Assembly: GCA_036186865.1 (NCBI GenBank)
Contig: AP025041.1
Coordinates: forward strand, 62,001 to 126,000
Direction of reading: 5' to 3'
DNA: 64,000 nucleotides
Origin: Eustoma russellianum
Taxonomy: Eukaryota; Streptophyta; Magnoliopsida; Gentianales; Gentianaceae
The translations under genes were made by a program, and so were the position numbers. The notes below the pieces were generated by a model. It was not told the origin of the DNA, made no database searches, and saw nothing but the letters and a program-made list of their open reading frames with translations. How positions within the stretch are numbered: position 1 is the first letter of the stretch; the number at the start of each line of letters is the position of its first letter. This document shows positions 52,101-59,100 of this stretch, in pieces.

Positions 52101-55100
52101 TTATTCCAGAATTATCACCTCAAATAGTAAGGGAAATTTTTGAAGGATACTTCAATGCTGCTGGGATCTAACAGTCCCTGCCGTAAAACATCTTTAAATG
52201 CTTGACGCTTGTCTGACATATATGTGGAAGTGGCGTTCTTGAGTCGCTCTCGTTGTTCATCAAGAATTCTTTTATGTTCTTCAACAAGCTTATACCTGTC
52301 CCAGAAGGAAATATTCAGATTCAGCCTTGCTGCTGTGACATATGGGATTTGGCAAGAAACAAATAAAAGGTTCTTTTAAAAGGAAAACAAAAATGTACAA
52401 GTCAGGAGCTAGGACATCATGGAGAACATTAAACTTTTTGTTAGTTCATGGAAACAATTATAAGAAATATAAAAAACTGGAACATCTCTGCTAATGGCTT
52501 TTAGCTATATTTTTGGGCTTTCCCCTTACGTAGATAACTTCTGCTATCTTATTATTTACATGGAAAAAGAAATACTTAAATTACACCCCAGAAAATGATA
52601 ACAATAGTAATCCATACCTTTCACCTATGGTATTATCAGAAGCAGCTGATCCAGCAAGAAGTCTCATGATTGGTCTTAGTTCCTGAGTAGTCAATACTCC
52701 ACTCACAGCTTTTGGTTTGACAGAATCAGTTCCAACGTTATCTACATTCAAGTTTTCACATCTCTCATTAACATCAGGAGCATTTGGGGATGGCAAATCG
52801 GCAATGTTCCCTGATTCACATCTATTTTCATTTTCAAGTTTGTCCTTCATTTCAGCATCCATTATGCGAGTATCTGACAAGTCACATGCAGGAGGAAGTA
52901 TCGGTATTTCAGAACCACCCTGTATGCCCTCATTGTTTGCTGGCGGAAATCGTGATAACTCTTTTCTTAGATTAGATAAAGATGCAAGAGTTGATGCAAC
53001 TGCAACAGCAGACGAATCCCCTGATCTTGCCTCAAAATGCAATCCTTTAAGTTGCCCCTCATGTGATTCTAATATACTTGGAGAAGTTGGAATGCACGAA
53101 CCAGGCACATTTTCATTGTTCAGTTGTTGGAAAATCTAAAAACAAGTTAAGAGAAACCAGTCTTTCTTGAAGCACAAAATATAGAAGAAAGGGAGCTGGG
53201 AGAGTCAACCACAATATAAAATGCAGAATCTTGAGTAACCACAATATAAAATGCAGAATCTTGCTCAGGACGCTAACTGAGGTCAATGTATCATTCTGAT
53301 ACCCATGTAACATAATCTCAGTGCAGAACATCAATATACACAAACACAGGAAAGGACAATAAGATGCAGAGTTAAAGAAAGTTGCTACAAGGATACATAA
53401 GCATGAGTACCAGACAAGCTGAATACCACCTCATCACCTCCATTTAGTGTCAGAGAGGAATTCTTTGGGTAAGACTTGCCATTTACTTGGACGCAACCTT
53501 TTTTGCCAGTGATTTCAAGTAGAACAGTAGGTGGTCCTCTCTAGGCATTTTTACCAAGGAAAGTGAAGGTAAATAAGCATATATAAGAATGCAAATAGTG
53601 AGCAGCGGAAACTGTACTAAAGCTTATCAAGAGTTGATTCATACCTCAGACTCCACTTGCTTCAGAGTACACAGAGACTTACTAATGGATGAATCTCCAA
53701 CCCACAAGTCACTTTGATGCCCTTGACCAACCGTAAAGGTATGCTGACTCATAACAACATGTGGATTCTAGGAAACCAAGAAAAGGAAGCATATTGAAAC
53801 TTTAGCAAAACTTCTGATCCAAACTTCACATAATCTTTTTATGAAGAACTTTCCACTTCTTAAATTGCAAAAAGGGTTTATCATAGCTATATCTTCTTAA
53901 TATTTCATAGTTCTAAAAGTTATCAGTTAATCAATCCAGGAAATACAATCGTCGTGGACAGAAAACTTCAAACCCTTATGGACCCAAATTTACACACAGC
54001 TCATGCTTGATGAACCCTCGACACTGTAATGTCGACTCAATAAATAGTAATTCTAAAGAACCTCGTAAAGAGGCGAAAGTCATGTGATAAAAATAAATTG
54101 AACTCATGTTGCTAAACCAAAAATCGTATGCAGTATACCAGGGAAAATAGAGAAGTGAATGTAAAAAGGCCACTACCAAATTACTCGCAGGTCTAAGATA
54201 GAAATAAATCGAAATAAAGTAAAAAAGAACACAAGAAGAAGAAAGCAAATAAGGTGCAATACTAACTATGCTGTGGAACGCCCAATTCCTCCAAAGAAGT
54301 TTTTGTTGTAAGATAGAAGCCAGCCTTTTCCATTAGAAAAATGATATTTTATTTCTAAAAGAGGCTTCTTGTCAAGAATATCCTAAAGTAGCAAATTAGG
54401 GGGGGGGGGGGGGGGGGGGATTCCTAAAGTAGCATACTTTCAAGTTTCAGAGCTTTACAGACTTAAAAACAAAATCCCCAGATTCCCAGAGTAAGCTTCC
54501 TTGCACCCCACCTAACCATTTCTCAACAAATTGTGCTACAATTTTATTCTCCCCAAGCATAACCTAGTCAATTCTCTGTAGTTGCTGCATTCTCATCAAT
54601 GTTTTGCCATCTGAGTTCCATCTTCAATGAGGTTGCTTATTAAGATGACAACCATCCCTAGTTCAAATTGGATGTAGCTCTTGGCTTAACAAGCCGTCAG
54701 GTTACACCTCCCACCCCCACCACCCATATGATTTATTATTCCATTCTCTTTTTATGCATTTATTTATCCATCTCAAAGTAAAGAAACGACATGTGAAACA
54801 CAAAAAACTCAAAGGCCTGCATTCATTTTTTAGCAGCATCCATCTCCTAGTCTATACTAGCTTGAAGAATGCCAAACCCCAGGTAAGCATCTTCGTCCAT
54901 ACCTGTATCCAAGTTGAGTTAGTGTTACCCACAACAAGAGGTCTAACCATCCAACTCAAAAGTGATGATCATTACCCCCACATACATAGAAAGACAAGCT
55001 CTTTGTCGTCAATTTAGCGTATGTTACCCTCATGACCCCAATGAGTCGACAGAACAAGGTGGGTGTGGAATTTGCATCCAGTTCCATTAAATGGGTAGTG

Positions 55101-56365
55101 GACAGAGACCATAGGTGTTGGTACTGGACTGGGAGAATAATTTCAGAAAAGAATAAAACTAGCTAAGGCTGGTTTGGAGGTGCTAAGTGATAGATATCAT
55201 GGTAACCTATCAACTTCAATGGTGAACGAACACAGAATTGAAACAAAAAAATGTTCACAGAAGATTTGTTCTTGGCTGGAGCAGCTGCCCTATATTTTAT
55301 GTCGTAATCCCCATTTTCAGACAAGAATGAGCATTTTGCCAAGAATGTCTCTCTTTTACATTTTCAGCTTAATTGTTCCACATATTTCCGTCTGTCGTCA
55401 TGTTCTATTTTGATTAGATTACAAATTTCGCTGGGAACTTCATTTAAGTTCCAGAAACGTGCATATGAGACGCACATGTGTAAGATGACACGACTGACCA
55501 AAAAATGCCCTTGCAGAAGTGTCCCACATAAAGACAAAACCTTGCAGTCTTATGAACGAGGCTAACCAATTGCTGCACTGAACAGTCCAGGAGATACGAA
55601 AGAAAATTAAGAAACACGTTGCCATGGCATACAAATTTATTTCCTTTATTAACCCATGAGAGGAAACTTAACCCGCTACTGTAATGCGAGGATTCTTGGC
55701 ACCTACCTGCGAGCACTGAGAAAGAAGCTTTCCCCATGGAACTCCGGTAGATTTCGGTGGCCGCTTCTTGGCCCTATTCGTAAGTGCGCCGGTAGACTTG
55801 GTTTTCTTCTCCTCAACTCCAGAATTACCTAAAGTCCAGCATCAAGAAAATCAAGAAACCCCAAGATCTCAACAAATACGGTAAAAAGAACCGAACTTTG
55901 AAACAACTCAACCAAATGCAGTGACAAAGAACTCACCTGAAGTGATCGGCGGTAGAGAAGGCTCACCGTCAACTTGAACCTCCGGCGATTTCTCCGGCAA
56001 GACCCCGTCAGCCAATTTCGCATTAGAATCATCCGCCACGTCATCGGACCGCACCTCTTGGTCCAAAATTTCCTGTTCGGATTTCTTAGGAGCAGCTATC
56101 ATGGCCTCCTGCGATGCATCGTTAGTTGACGACGATGCCTCAGTGACCTTAAGTCATGAATTTTAAATCAGATCAATTCAACCACCACAAAATTCAACTA
56201 GCAAATCATAATCAATAAAAAAGAAAGGCGTTCTTGGGGGGGGGGGGACATAAAGCGAAACCCTAACCCCAGGCTAACCTTGGATCGTTTGCCATTGGGC
56301 AGAGGGGAGGAAGGGGTAGAAAGAGAACGCTTAGAAGAAGAAGAGCTCCTTCTTGTTTCAACCAT
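13168..56365 (-). CDS. Plant FHA-AAA ATPase (spastin/VPS4-like AAA), 28 exons over 43 kb
   Basis: Exons (minus, 5' to 3'): 56365-56279, 56147-55937, 55828-55707, 53767-53645, 53540-53397, 53135-52618, 52295-52119, 51662-51541, 35332-35241, 35124-34908, 34774-34711, 27487-27339, 27229-27162, 27021-26851, 26756-26685, 26307-26206, 25974-25885, 25541-25466, 25369-25273, 25193-25124, 24987-24808, 24705-24583, 24495-24412, 24006-23822, 23730-23592, 14477-14418, 14209-14105, 13281-13168. They total 3762 nt, 1253 aa, every phase matches and every intron is GT-AG. The N-terminus MVETRRSSSSSKRS is basic and Ser-rich. An FHA domain (about 134-235; GDSSISKSLC, VNGK, LNGGDEVVF) should bind phosphothreonine. 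A degenerate AAA-like region (about 495-840) lacks a P-loop lysine and contains a CAP-Gly-like insert (about 603-676). The active AAA has Walker A GPPGTGKT (993-1000), Walker B VIFIDE (1048-1053), ATNRPFD and RRLPRR. The C-terminus is GSRKKQSLSYFM. Closest relatives are Arabidopsis At1g02890/At4g02480-type ATPases (from memory); function is unknown to me, probably protein-complex remodelling. Confidence 0.95.
14478..15206 (-). other. Start of ATPase intron 25, no element recognised
   Basis: Purine- and pyrimidine-rich sequence with many TC-rich stretches (14820-15010) ahead of the plus-strand LINE fragment. No coding similarity is seen. Confidence 0.4.
15207..15360. repeat. 82-bp period direct duplication at LINE ORF1 start
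   Basis: CAATCCTCA followed by CAAGCACTT, then GTCGGCTT or ATCGGCTT, and CACCCC occurs at 15207-15278 and again at 15289-15360, with about ten differences. It duplicates the beginning of the LINE ORF1-like segment. Confidence 0.8.
15207..16690 (+). mobile_element. LINE ORF1 fragment (DUF4283 type), plus strand
   Basis: Plus-strand fragments FFNMKNFPAQRW, FKGFLEVQR, FQSEDSKQGILNLS and RSWIPNKPIQ match, motif for motif, the ORF1 of the minus-strand LINE at 22118-22714 (FFNMKKFAEESW, KGLLEVER, FQSKESKQSILDIS, WIPYKPIQ). A zinc-knuckle-like CFKCKTFEHSC follows near 15955-15985. Frameshifts and stops break it. No reverse transcriptase follows, so only the 5' part survives. The right boundary is approximate. 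It sits antisense to the ATPase gene in intron 25. Confidence 0.75.
16691..17849. other. AT-rich intron sequence and probable LINE 3' tail
   Basis: There is no coding match. A run of ten T (about 16965-16975) could be the poly(A) tail of the minus-strand LINE, whose coding remnants end near 17850. I could not confirm a target duplication. Confidence 0.35.
18937..19854 (-). pseudogene. LINE reverse transcriptase remnant
   Basis: Fragments SFPGPDGFIAEIFK (near 19850), IKVDIMKAFDTVNWDYL (near 19450), GLRQGDPLSPALF (near 19280) and LAFADN (19149-19132) are the RT core blocks. The catalytic FADD box reads FADN: the second Asp codon is AAC at 19134-19132. Together with frame breaks between the blocks, this abolishes RT activity. 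Confidence 0.88.
22118..22714 (-). pseudogene. LINE ORF1-like protein (DUF4283-like), open 198 codons
   Basis: An uninterrupted stretch of 198 codons with the ORF1 features of plant L1 elements: FFNMKKFAEESW, LLEVERNGKYLF, FRNRILFLWTWIPYK, PIWVKFPGLRL and ARICAEIKA. In the family this nucleic-acid-binding domain precedes a CCHC zinc knuckle. Here the following segment (22236-21871) is in another frame, so the protein is truncated. Confidence 0.8.
22751..23591. other. LINE 5' flank and intron 25 donor-side sequence
   Basis: 22760-23080 may be the LINE 5' UTR (TC-rich on the minus strand). A tandem duplication lies at 23141-23271. The donor-side end of intron 25 follows exon 25 at 23592. Confidence 0.4.
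23141..23271. repeat. 68-bp tandem duplication
   Basis: A unit starting ACAATGGAGTTCATAAGTGA and ending AGCTATCACA(G/A)CAAAACA occurs at 23141 and 23209, with about one internal difference. The duplication is recent. Confidence 0.95.
27488..28756. other. Distal part of ATPase intron 11
   Basis: AT-rich intron sequence with microsatellites: (AC)n at about 28163-28182 and (CAA)n at about 28572-28592. TATGTATATGCATATGC-type repeats lie near 28200. No coding similarity. Confidence 0.5.
29074..29090. repeat. Left target-site duplication of nested LINE
   Basis: AAAAGCCTTATAAAAAA, 17 bases, identical to 31146-31162. The equivalent place in the other two LTR copies (CAAGAGTCTTATTAAAAA near 32490; CAAAAGTCTTATTAAAAA near 34160) is uninterrupted, which confirms the insertion point. 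Confidence 0.92.
29091..31145 (+). mobile_element. 5'-truncated L1-type LINE with TSD and poly(A)
   Basis: The element starts inside the RT domain, runs through the zinc-finger RVT region, and ends in a short 3' UTR and an A-run (31139-31149 region) flanked by 17-bp direct repeats. The 5' junction carries GGGGGTCCCCCT. Truncation at the 5' end plus TSD is the hallmark of target-primed reverse transcription. It lies within the third (outermost) LTR copy of the array in ATPase intron 11, antisense to the host gene, so it is younger than that array. Confidence 0.92.
29104..31035 (+). pseudogene. LINE reverse transcriptase, C-terminal two thirds
   Basis: An open frame follows the junction with IKIDIMKAYDTVRW, GLRQGDPISPYLF, an intact catalytic FADD box (AFADDLFVMA, near 29440-29465) and VRYLGVPLVSG. 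The C-terminal zf-RVT follows (RYAFITWMMQWRRLPTADRL, CCLCGKERETHEHLFLSC). One TAG at 30847-30849 falls just before WERNKRLFKG, where relatives have a sense codon; the frame then stays open to TAA at 31033-31035. The N-terminal part of RT, the endonuclease and ORF1 are absent, so it cannot act alone. Confidence 0.9.
31146..31162. repeat. Right target-site duplication of nested LINE
   Basis: AAAAGCCTTATAAAAAA directly after the LINE poly(A), a perfect copy of 29074-29090. Confidence 0.92.
32888..32996 (+). mobile_element. SINE-like 3' end
   Basis: GGTATAGTTGCGTACATCC, then GACCCTCCTGTACCCCCATA, TGCGGAAGCC, AATGGGGTAATGTGG and a (TTG)n tail resemble the 3' ends of plant SINEs of the TS/Au kind. 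It interrupts the middle LTR copy of the array, which resumes with CAAAATAGACAAGAAATAAG. Pol III boxes are not seen, so the copy is probably truncated. Confidence 0.55.
33600..33901 (+). mobile_element. Solo-LTR-like insertion (TGT...ACA)
   Basis: About 300 bases beginning TGTAGAAATTCATTG and ending CATTACCAGACA interrupt the LTR copy between CGATGCTAAAC and TTGATCAAGAAC; the other copies have only about 20 bases there. It holds a TATA-like CTTTATAAATAGGAATAGG and ends like a copia LTR. Its start resembles the 3' LTR at 49867 (TGTAGAAATAATAGG). I see no clean target duplication. Confidence 0.6.
35392..35406. repeat. Poly(G) run in ATPase intron 9-8 region
   Basis: Fifteen G then C and seven more G, preceded by two T runs, about 60 bases upstream (on minus) of the exon starting at 35332. 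Confidence 0.9.
35407..36762. other. ATPase intron 8, between exon 9 and the copia insertion
   Basis: AT-rich host intron sequence. Short open stretches on the minus strand (36087-36467) are Cys/Phe/Leu-rich without family resemblance. I see no gene. Confidence 0.45.
36763..37034 (+). repeat. 5' LTR of copia element 1
   Basis: Starts TGTTGAAGTATTTAG and ends ATTTCTTCA, with the primer-binding site directly after it. It contains CTTATTTAACC-like and GCAATAATAAATGAA promoter/polyadenylation-type sequence. The matching 3' LTR is missing because the element was fused to another copy. Confidence 0.75.
37035..37046 (+). other. Primer-binding site of copia element 1
   Basis: TGGTATCAGAGC, complementary to the 3' end of plant initiator methionine tRNA, abutting the LTR. 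Confidence 0.92.
37954..42120 (+). pseudogene. Copia element 1 gag-pol, broken
   Basis: Gag starts with MADPVSSTETSASHV and contains NYLSWSRAVEMF. Later blocks are the protease WIIDSGASDHM (about 39226-39258), integrase zinc site WHYRLGHPN ... CEIC (about 39703-39815), integrase core HSDIWGP and RSDNGTEY, YTPQQNGIAERKNR, RT LDVKNAFLNGDLQEEVYM, catalytic YVDDII (near 41605) and the beginning of RNase H. Frameshifts in gag near 38400-38900 and stops at 39959 and 41227 disable it. Confidence 0.88.
42305..42843 (+). repeat. 5' LTR of copia element 3
   Basis: Starts TGAAGAGGAAGAAATTC and ends TTAGTCCCTAACA. Relative to the 3' LTR it lacks about 39 bases after GATAGTGA, has about 17 extra bases near 42503, and shows scattered substitutions, so the copy is not recent. 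Confidence 0.88.
42846..42857 (+). other. Primer-binding site of copia element 3
   Basis: TGGTATCAGAGC two bases after the LTR, complementary to initiator methionine tRNA. Confidence 0.92.
42883..46643 (+). pseudogene. Copia element 3 gag-pol, broken
   Basis: Gag begins MADDSKSRIERFDGSNF and is stopped by TAA about 28 codons in (near 42967), then stays open to 43485. The CCHC knuckle CWNCKKKGHLKRDC lies at about 43581-43622. The protease region has DIGASFHATS where DSGAS is usual. The integrase shows HTDVWGPSDLPSLNGS, but a deletion fuses FIDDSTRK directly to LKCLRSDNGGE (about 44340-44390). RT carries KARLVVKGFQQKAG, a TAG at 45423, TGA at 45573 and an intact YVDDMIAGG box. RNase H (DSDMAGD, STTEAEY) is open to TGA at 46643. 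Confidence 0.9.
46669..47229 (+). repeat. 3' LTR of copia element 3
   Basis: The longer partner of 42305-42843, with the same TGAAGAGG start and CCCTAACA end. It retains a GCCGCCGCCGTGGG segment lost from the 5' copy. Confidence 0.88.
47230..49887 (+). pseudogene. Copia element 2 pol, right part, broken
   Basis: Integrase RTDNGIEYVN and YTPQQNKVAERKNR (47395-47530), a long open stretch to 48411, RT KARLVAKGYTQTYGIDYM and LDVKNAFLNGNLQ, then KLKKSLYGLKQSPRAWFKRF. The RT active-site block reads HVDDIILTGND (near 48905), with His where Tyr is usual. RNase H follows with DADWAGS and SSTEAELR to ENPTQHDKSKHVEID. Stops and shifts at 48411, 48460, 48630, 48730 and 49268 disable it. Confidence 0.87.
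49867..50100 (+). repeat. 3' LTR of copia element 2 (end approximate)
   Basis: Begins TGTAGAAATAATAGGG overlapping the end of the pol frame, with GTATAAATAGGAGTG as a likely TATA region and a CAATCTGAAATTATTC R-like segment. The right end is not sharp in my reading. Confidence 0.55.
50101..50829. other. Intron 8 sequence right of the copia composite
   Basis: No coding match is seen. It may include the real end of the element 2 LTR. Confidence 0.35.
50830..51380 (+). mobile_element. RTE-type LINE 3' relic
   Basis: The plus strand decodes to RNEHMRKKFVVAPIDKKMRE, then TLRWYGHVQGRLAEAPVRR, the conserved C-terminal tail of plant RTE-like reverse transcriptases (NEHIREK...API..KMRE.RLRWFGHV). 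The 3' end ATAGCCGACCCAATCTAATAA, then AAATAAGGCTTGAGTGTTGTT, matches the common RTE 3' terminus. Only the last part of the element remains, in ATPase intron 8. Confidence 0.75.
53768..55706 (-). other. ATPase intron 3 (1.9 kb)
   Basis: Holds a 21-base G run at 54399-54419 and otherwise ordinary AT-rich sequence. The short open stretches are not exons because the frame of exons 3 and 4 joins without them. Confidence 0.6.
54399..54419. repeat. Poly(G) run in ATPase intron 3
   Basis: Twenty-one consecutive G on the plus strand, i.e. poly(C) in the transcript. Confidence 0.95.
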
Positions 56366-58260
56366 GTTTTCCGAAACAGATTCGATCGAAATGATCAGAA
56401 GAAAAAATCTATGTAATTTATAAATTCAAACTCATTAAAAATGAAATACAGAAAAATACAAAGAGAAAAACAACAAGGCCAGAAGGAGTTGAAAAAAGCG
56501 AATGATAGAGAAGATGAGTATATCAACTAAGCATCGCCTTCTTCTTCTTCTGCTCTGTTAACATGTAGACTAGAGATATAAATGTACTCCCAACTGTACA
56601 CGCCTTAATCTACTACTACTATTGTTTATTTGTTTCCCGAAAGGATAGGAAATATGAGATTCTTTGAATGGCCATATTACACTTTGGTCATTGTATATAG
56701 ACCTCCAAATTTTGGGACGGGTTTGGTGTGTGAGGGAGTCGGGTTGACAAATCAGCTGGGCGTTTGTCTTTTGGCTGAGGCGGCCGTTAAAAATAAGACT
56801 CGGCCGTTACCTTTTATTTTTCCTGGTACTTTTTAAAATTCAAAAATCAGAAATGTAAAACTTTTAAAAAATCGTTAATTTACTATACTTTCCCCGAAAA
56901 AAAATGTTTGACGTCGTTATATATATTGTTAATGTCGCGTTTTTTACGTTTTGAAAAAAAAAACATATTCTATTTGCTTTTATTATTTACGTTGTGCTGT
57001 AATTTTTGTCAAGAAAACTTCTATAGACGTCATTTAGAAAGTTTTAAGGTGGTACAAGACAAAAAGGAACTTGTATATATATGAATTATATAATACAAAA
57101 TTTTCAAAGAAAATATAGTATAATCTATCTACATATATTTGAGAATGTGTATGTATGAAATTTCATGTCAAATTTCCAAATCTTCAAGGATTGTATGTGT
57201 GAAGTATTATGCTATTTGACGAATATAGTTTCTTGACGTAATAGATGTAAGTAATCGTTGTTTAAATTGTATAACATGAGTGTGTGTAAATATATCTAAC
57301 AATTATATAAGCACGCTTAAATCTATTTTTAGTTTAGCATATGAACTGAAGACTATTAAATGGTGACTTTTTAACACATTTTTCAATTAATGTAAAACTA
57401 ACTAATTCAAACGGCTTTATTTTAAAAGGATACAATAAATTGCATTTTTACCTTGGCCCCTTTAGATTCTAATCAAACTTCTTGATAATATACACGGATA
57501 AGGGAAAGACGATTAAAACAATACATCGATGAAATTTAGTACATGTTCTTATGTTAAATGACATCGATAAATGTAGTTCGAATTCGATTCTTCGTGATAT
57601 AACGATTTTAAACTCTGCTAATATGGTAGTGTAGAATATTTGGTAAAAGATAATGCGAGACAATTCATTATTTTGCGGATATTATGTGCTACGAAATAAA
57701 CTTGTTTTGTTTTCTCAATTAAAGTTCTCAGCCGTTTGAATTTTCCAAATATCCTACGCGTACAAAGTTTTTATTGAAGGATAAATATATAATTTAGTAT
57801 TTCGTCCTCTTGTGTAAGTCACATGATATGTGGTCTGCTTGAACCGGAATGATACATTCCTTTCATACCCGTCATAGACAAGAACTTATAAGCTAATAGC
57901 ATAATGTTGTTGTCATGTTATGGTTTAACAAAATGATTTCTAAAAACACGTTTTAGTTTTTTTTTCCCTCGACATTTTGGTTTATTTTTTTATTAAACTG
58001 AAATAAAAATAATTTTTCCATCAAAATTGAGAAAATTGTTCTTTTGATATAGAACTATGGTGTAAATGTCAATTATTTTAAACAAGATGCATGTCCTATC
58101 ATACTAATTAGTGGTTGTTTTATTTTATAGGGGGCAATGGAGATCAAAAAGTATATTGTAATTGAATATTGTAGATGACCATATAAAGTTATCAAGTTCT
58201 TTGACCGTTTGAATACACAATACTCCTTGCATGGAGTAGACGTCGACGAGGAAGCAAGAA
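56366..58260. other. ATPase 5' UTR/promoter region and AT-rich spacer
   Basis: About 56366-56540 is likely 5' UTR of the minus-strand ATPase gene, TC-rich on that strand. The spacer up to 58260 is strongly AT-rich with no gene-like content. Confidence 0.5.
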
Positions 58261-59100
58261 AACTAAAAGGTAATATAAATAAACTAAAACGTCAAGTGGT
58301 GATTTATTGAGTTTTTTTAGATTATTTACACATGATTGATGAAGGTAAAACTCGACTGATAATAACGACAAGTATGTCTAGATCGGTCATTTACGTTCAA
58401 CGTTGTTAGACTCCATCAAAAGACATGTCGTTGCCCGCTCAAACTAGTCAGGCTCACTTAGTCTTTCAAGTCAACGCTGTTCACGAGACGCATGTCAGCC
58501 CAATGAGCTGATTCGGTCCTCGTGTTACCAGCATGGCCATCTGTTTGCTCGACCCGACAATGTTGGTCTTGGCATCAGTCACCTCAGCTCGGCTACAAGA
58601 GAGTCGTCAGTCGCAAACTTGGTCCAAACTACACTAGCTCAGCAATATGTGCAACACAATCCACGGAGGTAGTGATGTAACGTCATTACCTCGTACGTCG
58701 AGCTCTTAGGTATTCTGTTTGGCCCAACTACACACTGCACTTCAACCCAGAATTTGCTGCCCATAACCTTGCTACTCGGCCACACTGCCGGGGTCAGACA
58801 TATCACTTCAGCTCTGTCAAACTGCCATAACAGACACCTGCTAGCAAGCGCGCAAGCCATGCAGCATGACACATGGCACCACCTTGCAATCATGCAGACA
58901 CAGCCTGTCATTGAAGCATGATACATGGCACATCTGCATAGTTTCTCAGCATGCATTTGTTGCACCAAGTATATAAAAGGGCAAAAAACCCTATACAGGG
59001 ACACATTTGAACGCACTTTCAACCCAGTGAATGAGCAAAAGCGACACAACCACAATACCTGAAAACTAAAACAGGTTTCTTTATTTTTCCAGCATATAAA
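58261..59100 (+). mobile_element. Possible solo LTR or LTR fragment
   Basis: A GC-richer island in AT-rich spacer with many CTCGACCCGAC or GCTCGGCTAC-type motifs, then a TATA-like GTATATAAAAGGGCAAAAAACC and a downstream leader (TTTGAACGCACTTTCAACCC). This layout resembles an LTR with U3 and R, but no partner LTR, primer site or target duplication is seen. Confidence 0.35.

Noticed and set aside
52717..53139. 140-codon plus-strand frame
   Set aside because: Antisense shadow of ATPase exon 6.
53410..53411. Donor at 53410 (GTACTC) for ATPase exon 5
   Set aside because: It leaves phase 1 and breaks the FHA frame; the donor at 53396 (GTATCC) keeps SGTHAY-IFQQL in frame.
58639..59055. 138-codon Cys-rich minus-strand frame
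   Set aside because: Lies in an LTR-like GC-richer island; no recognisable family and no cysteine spacing of a known domain.
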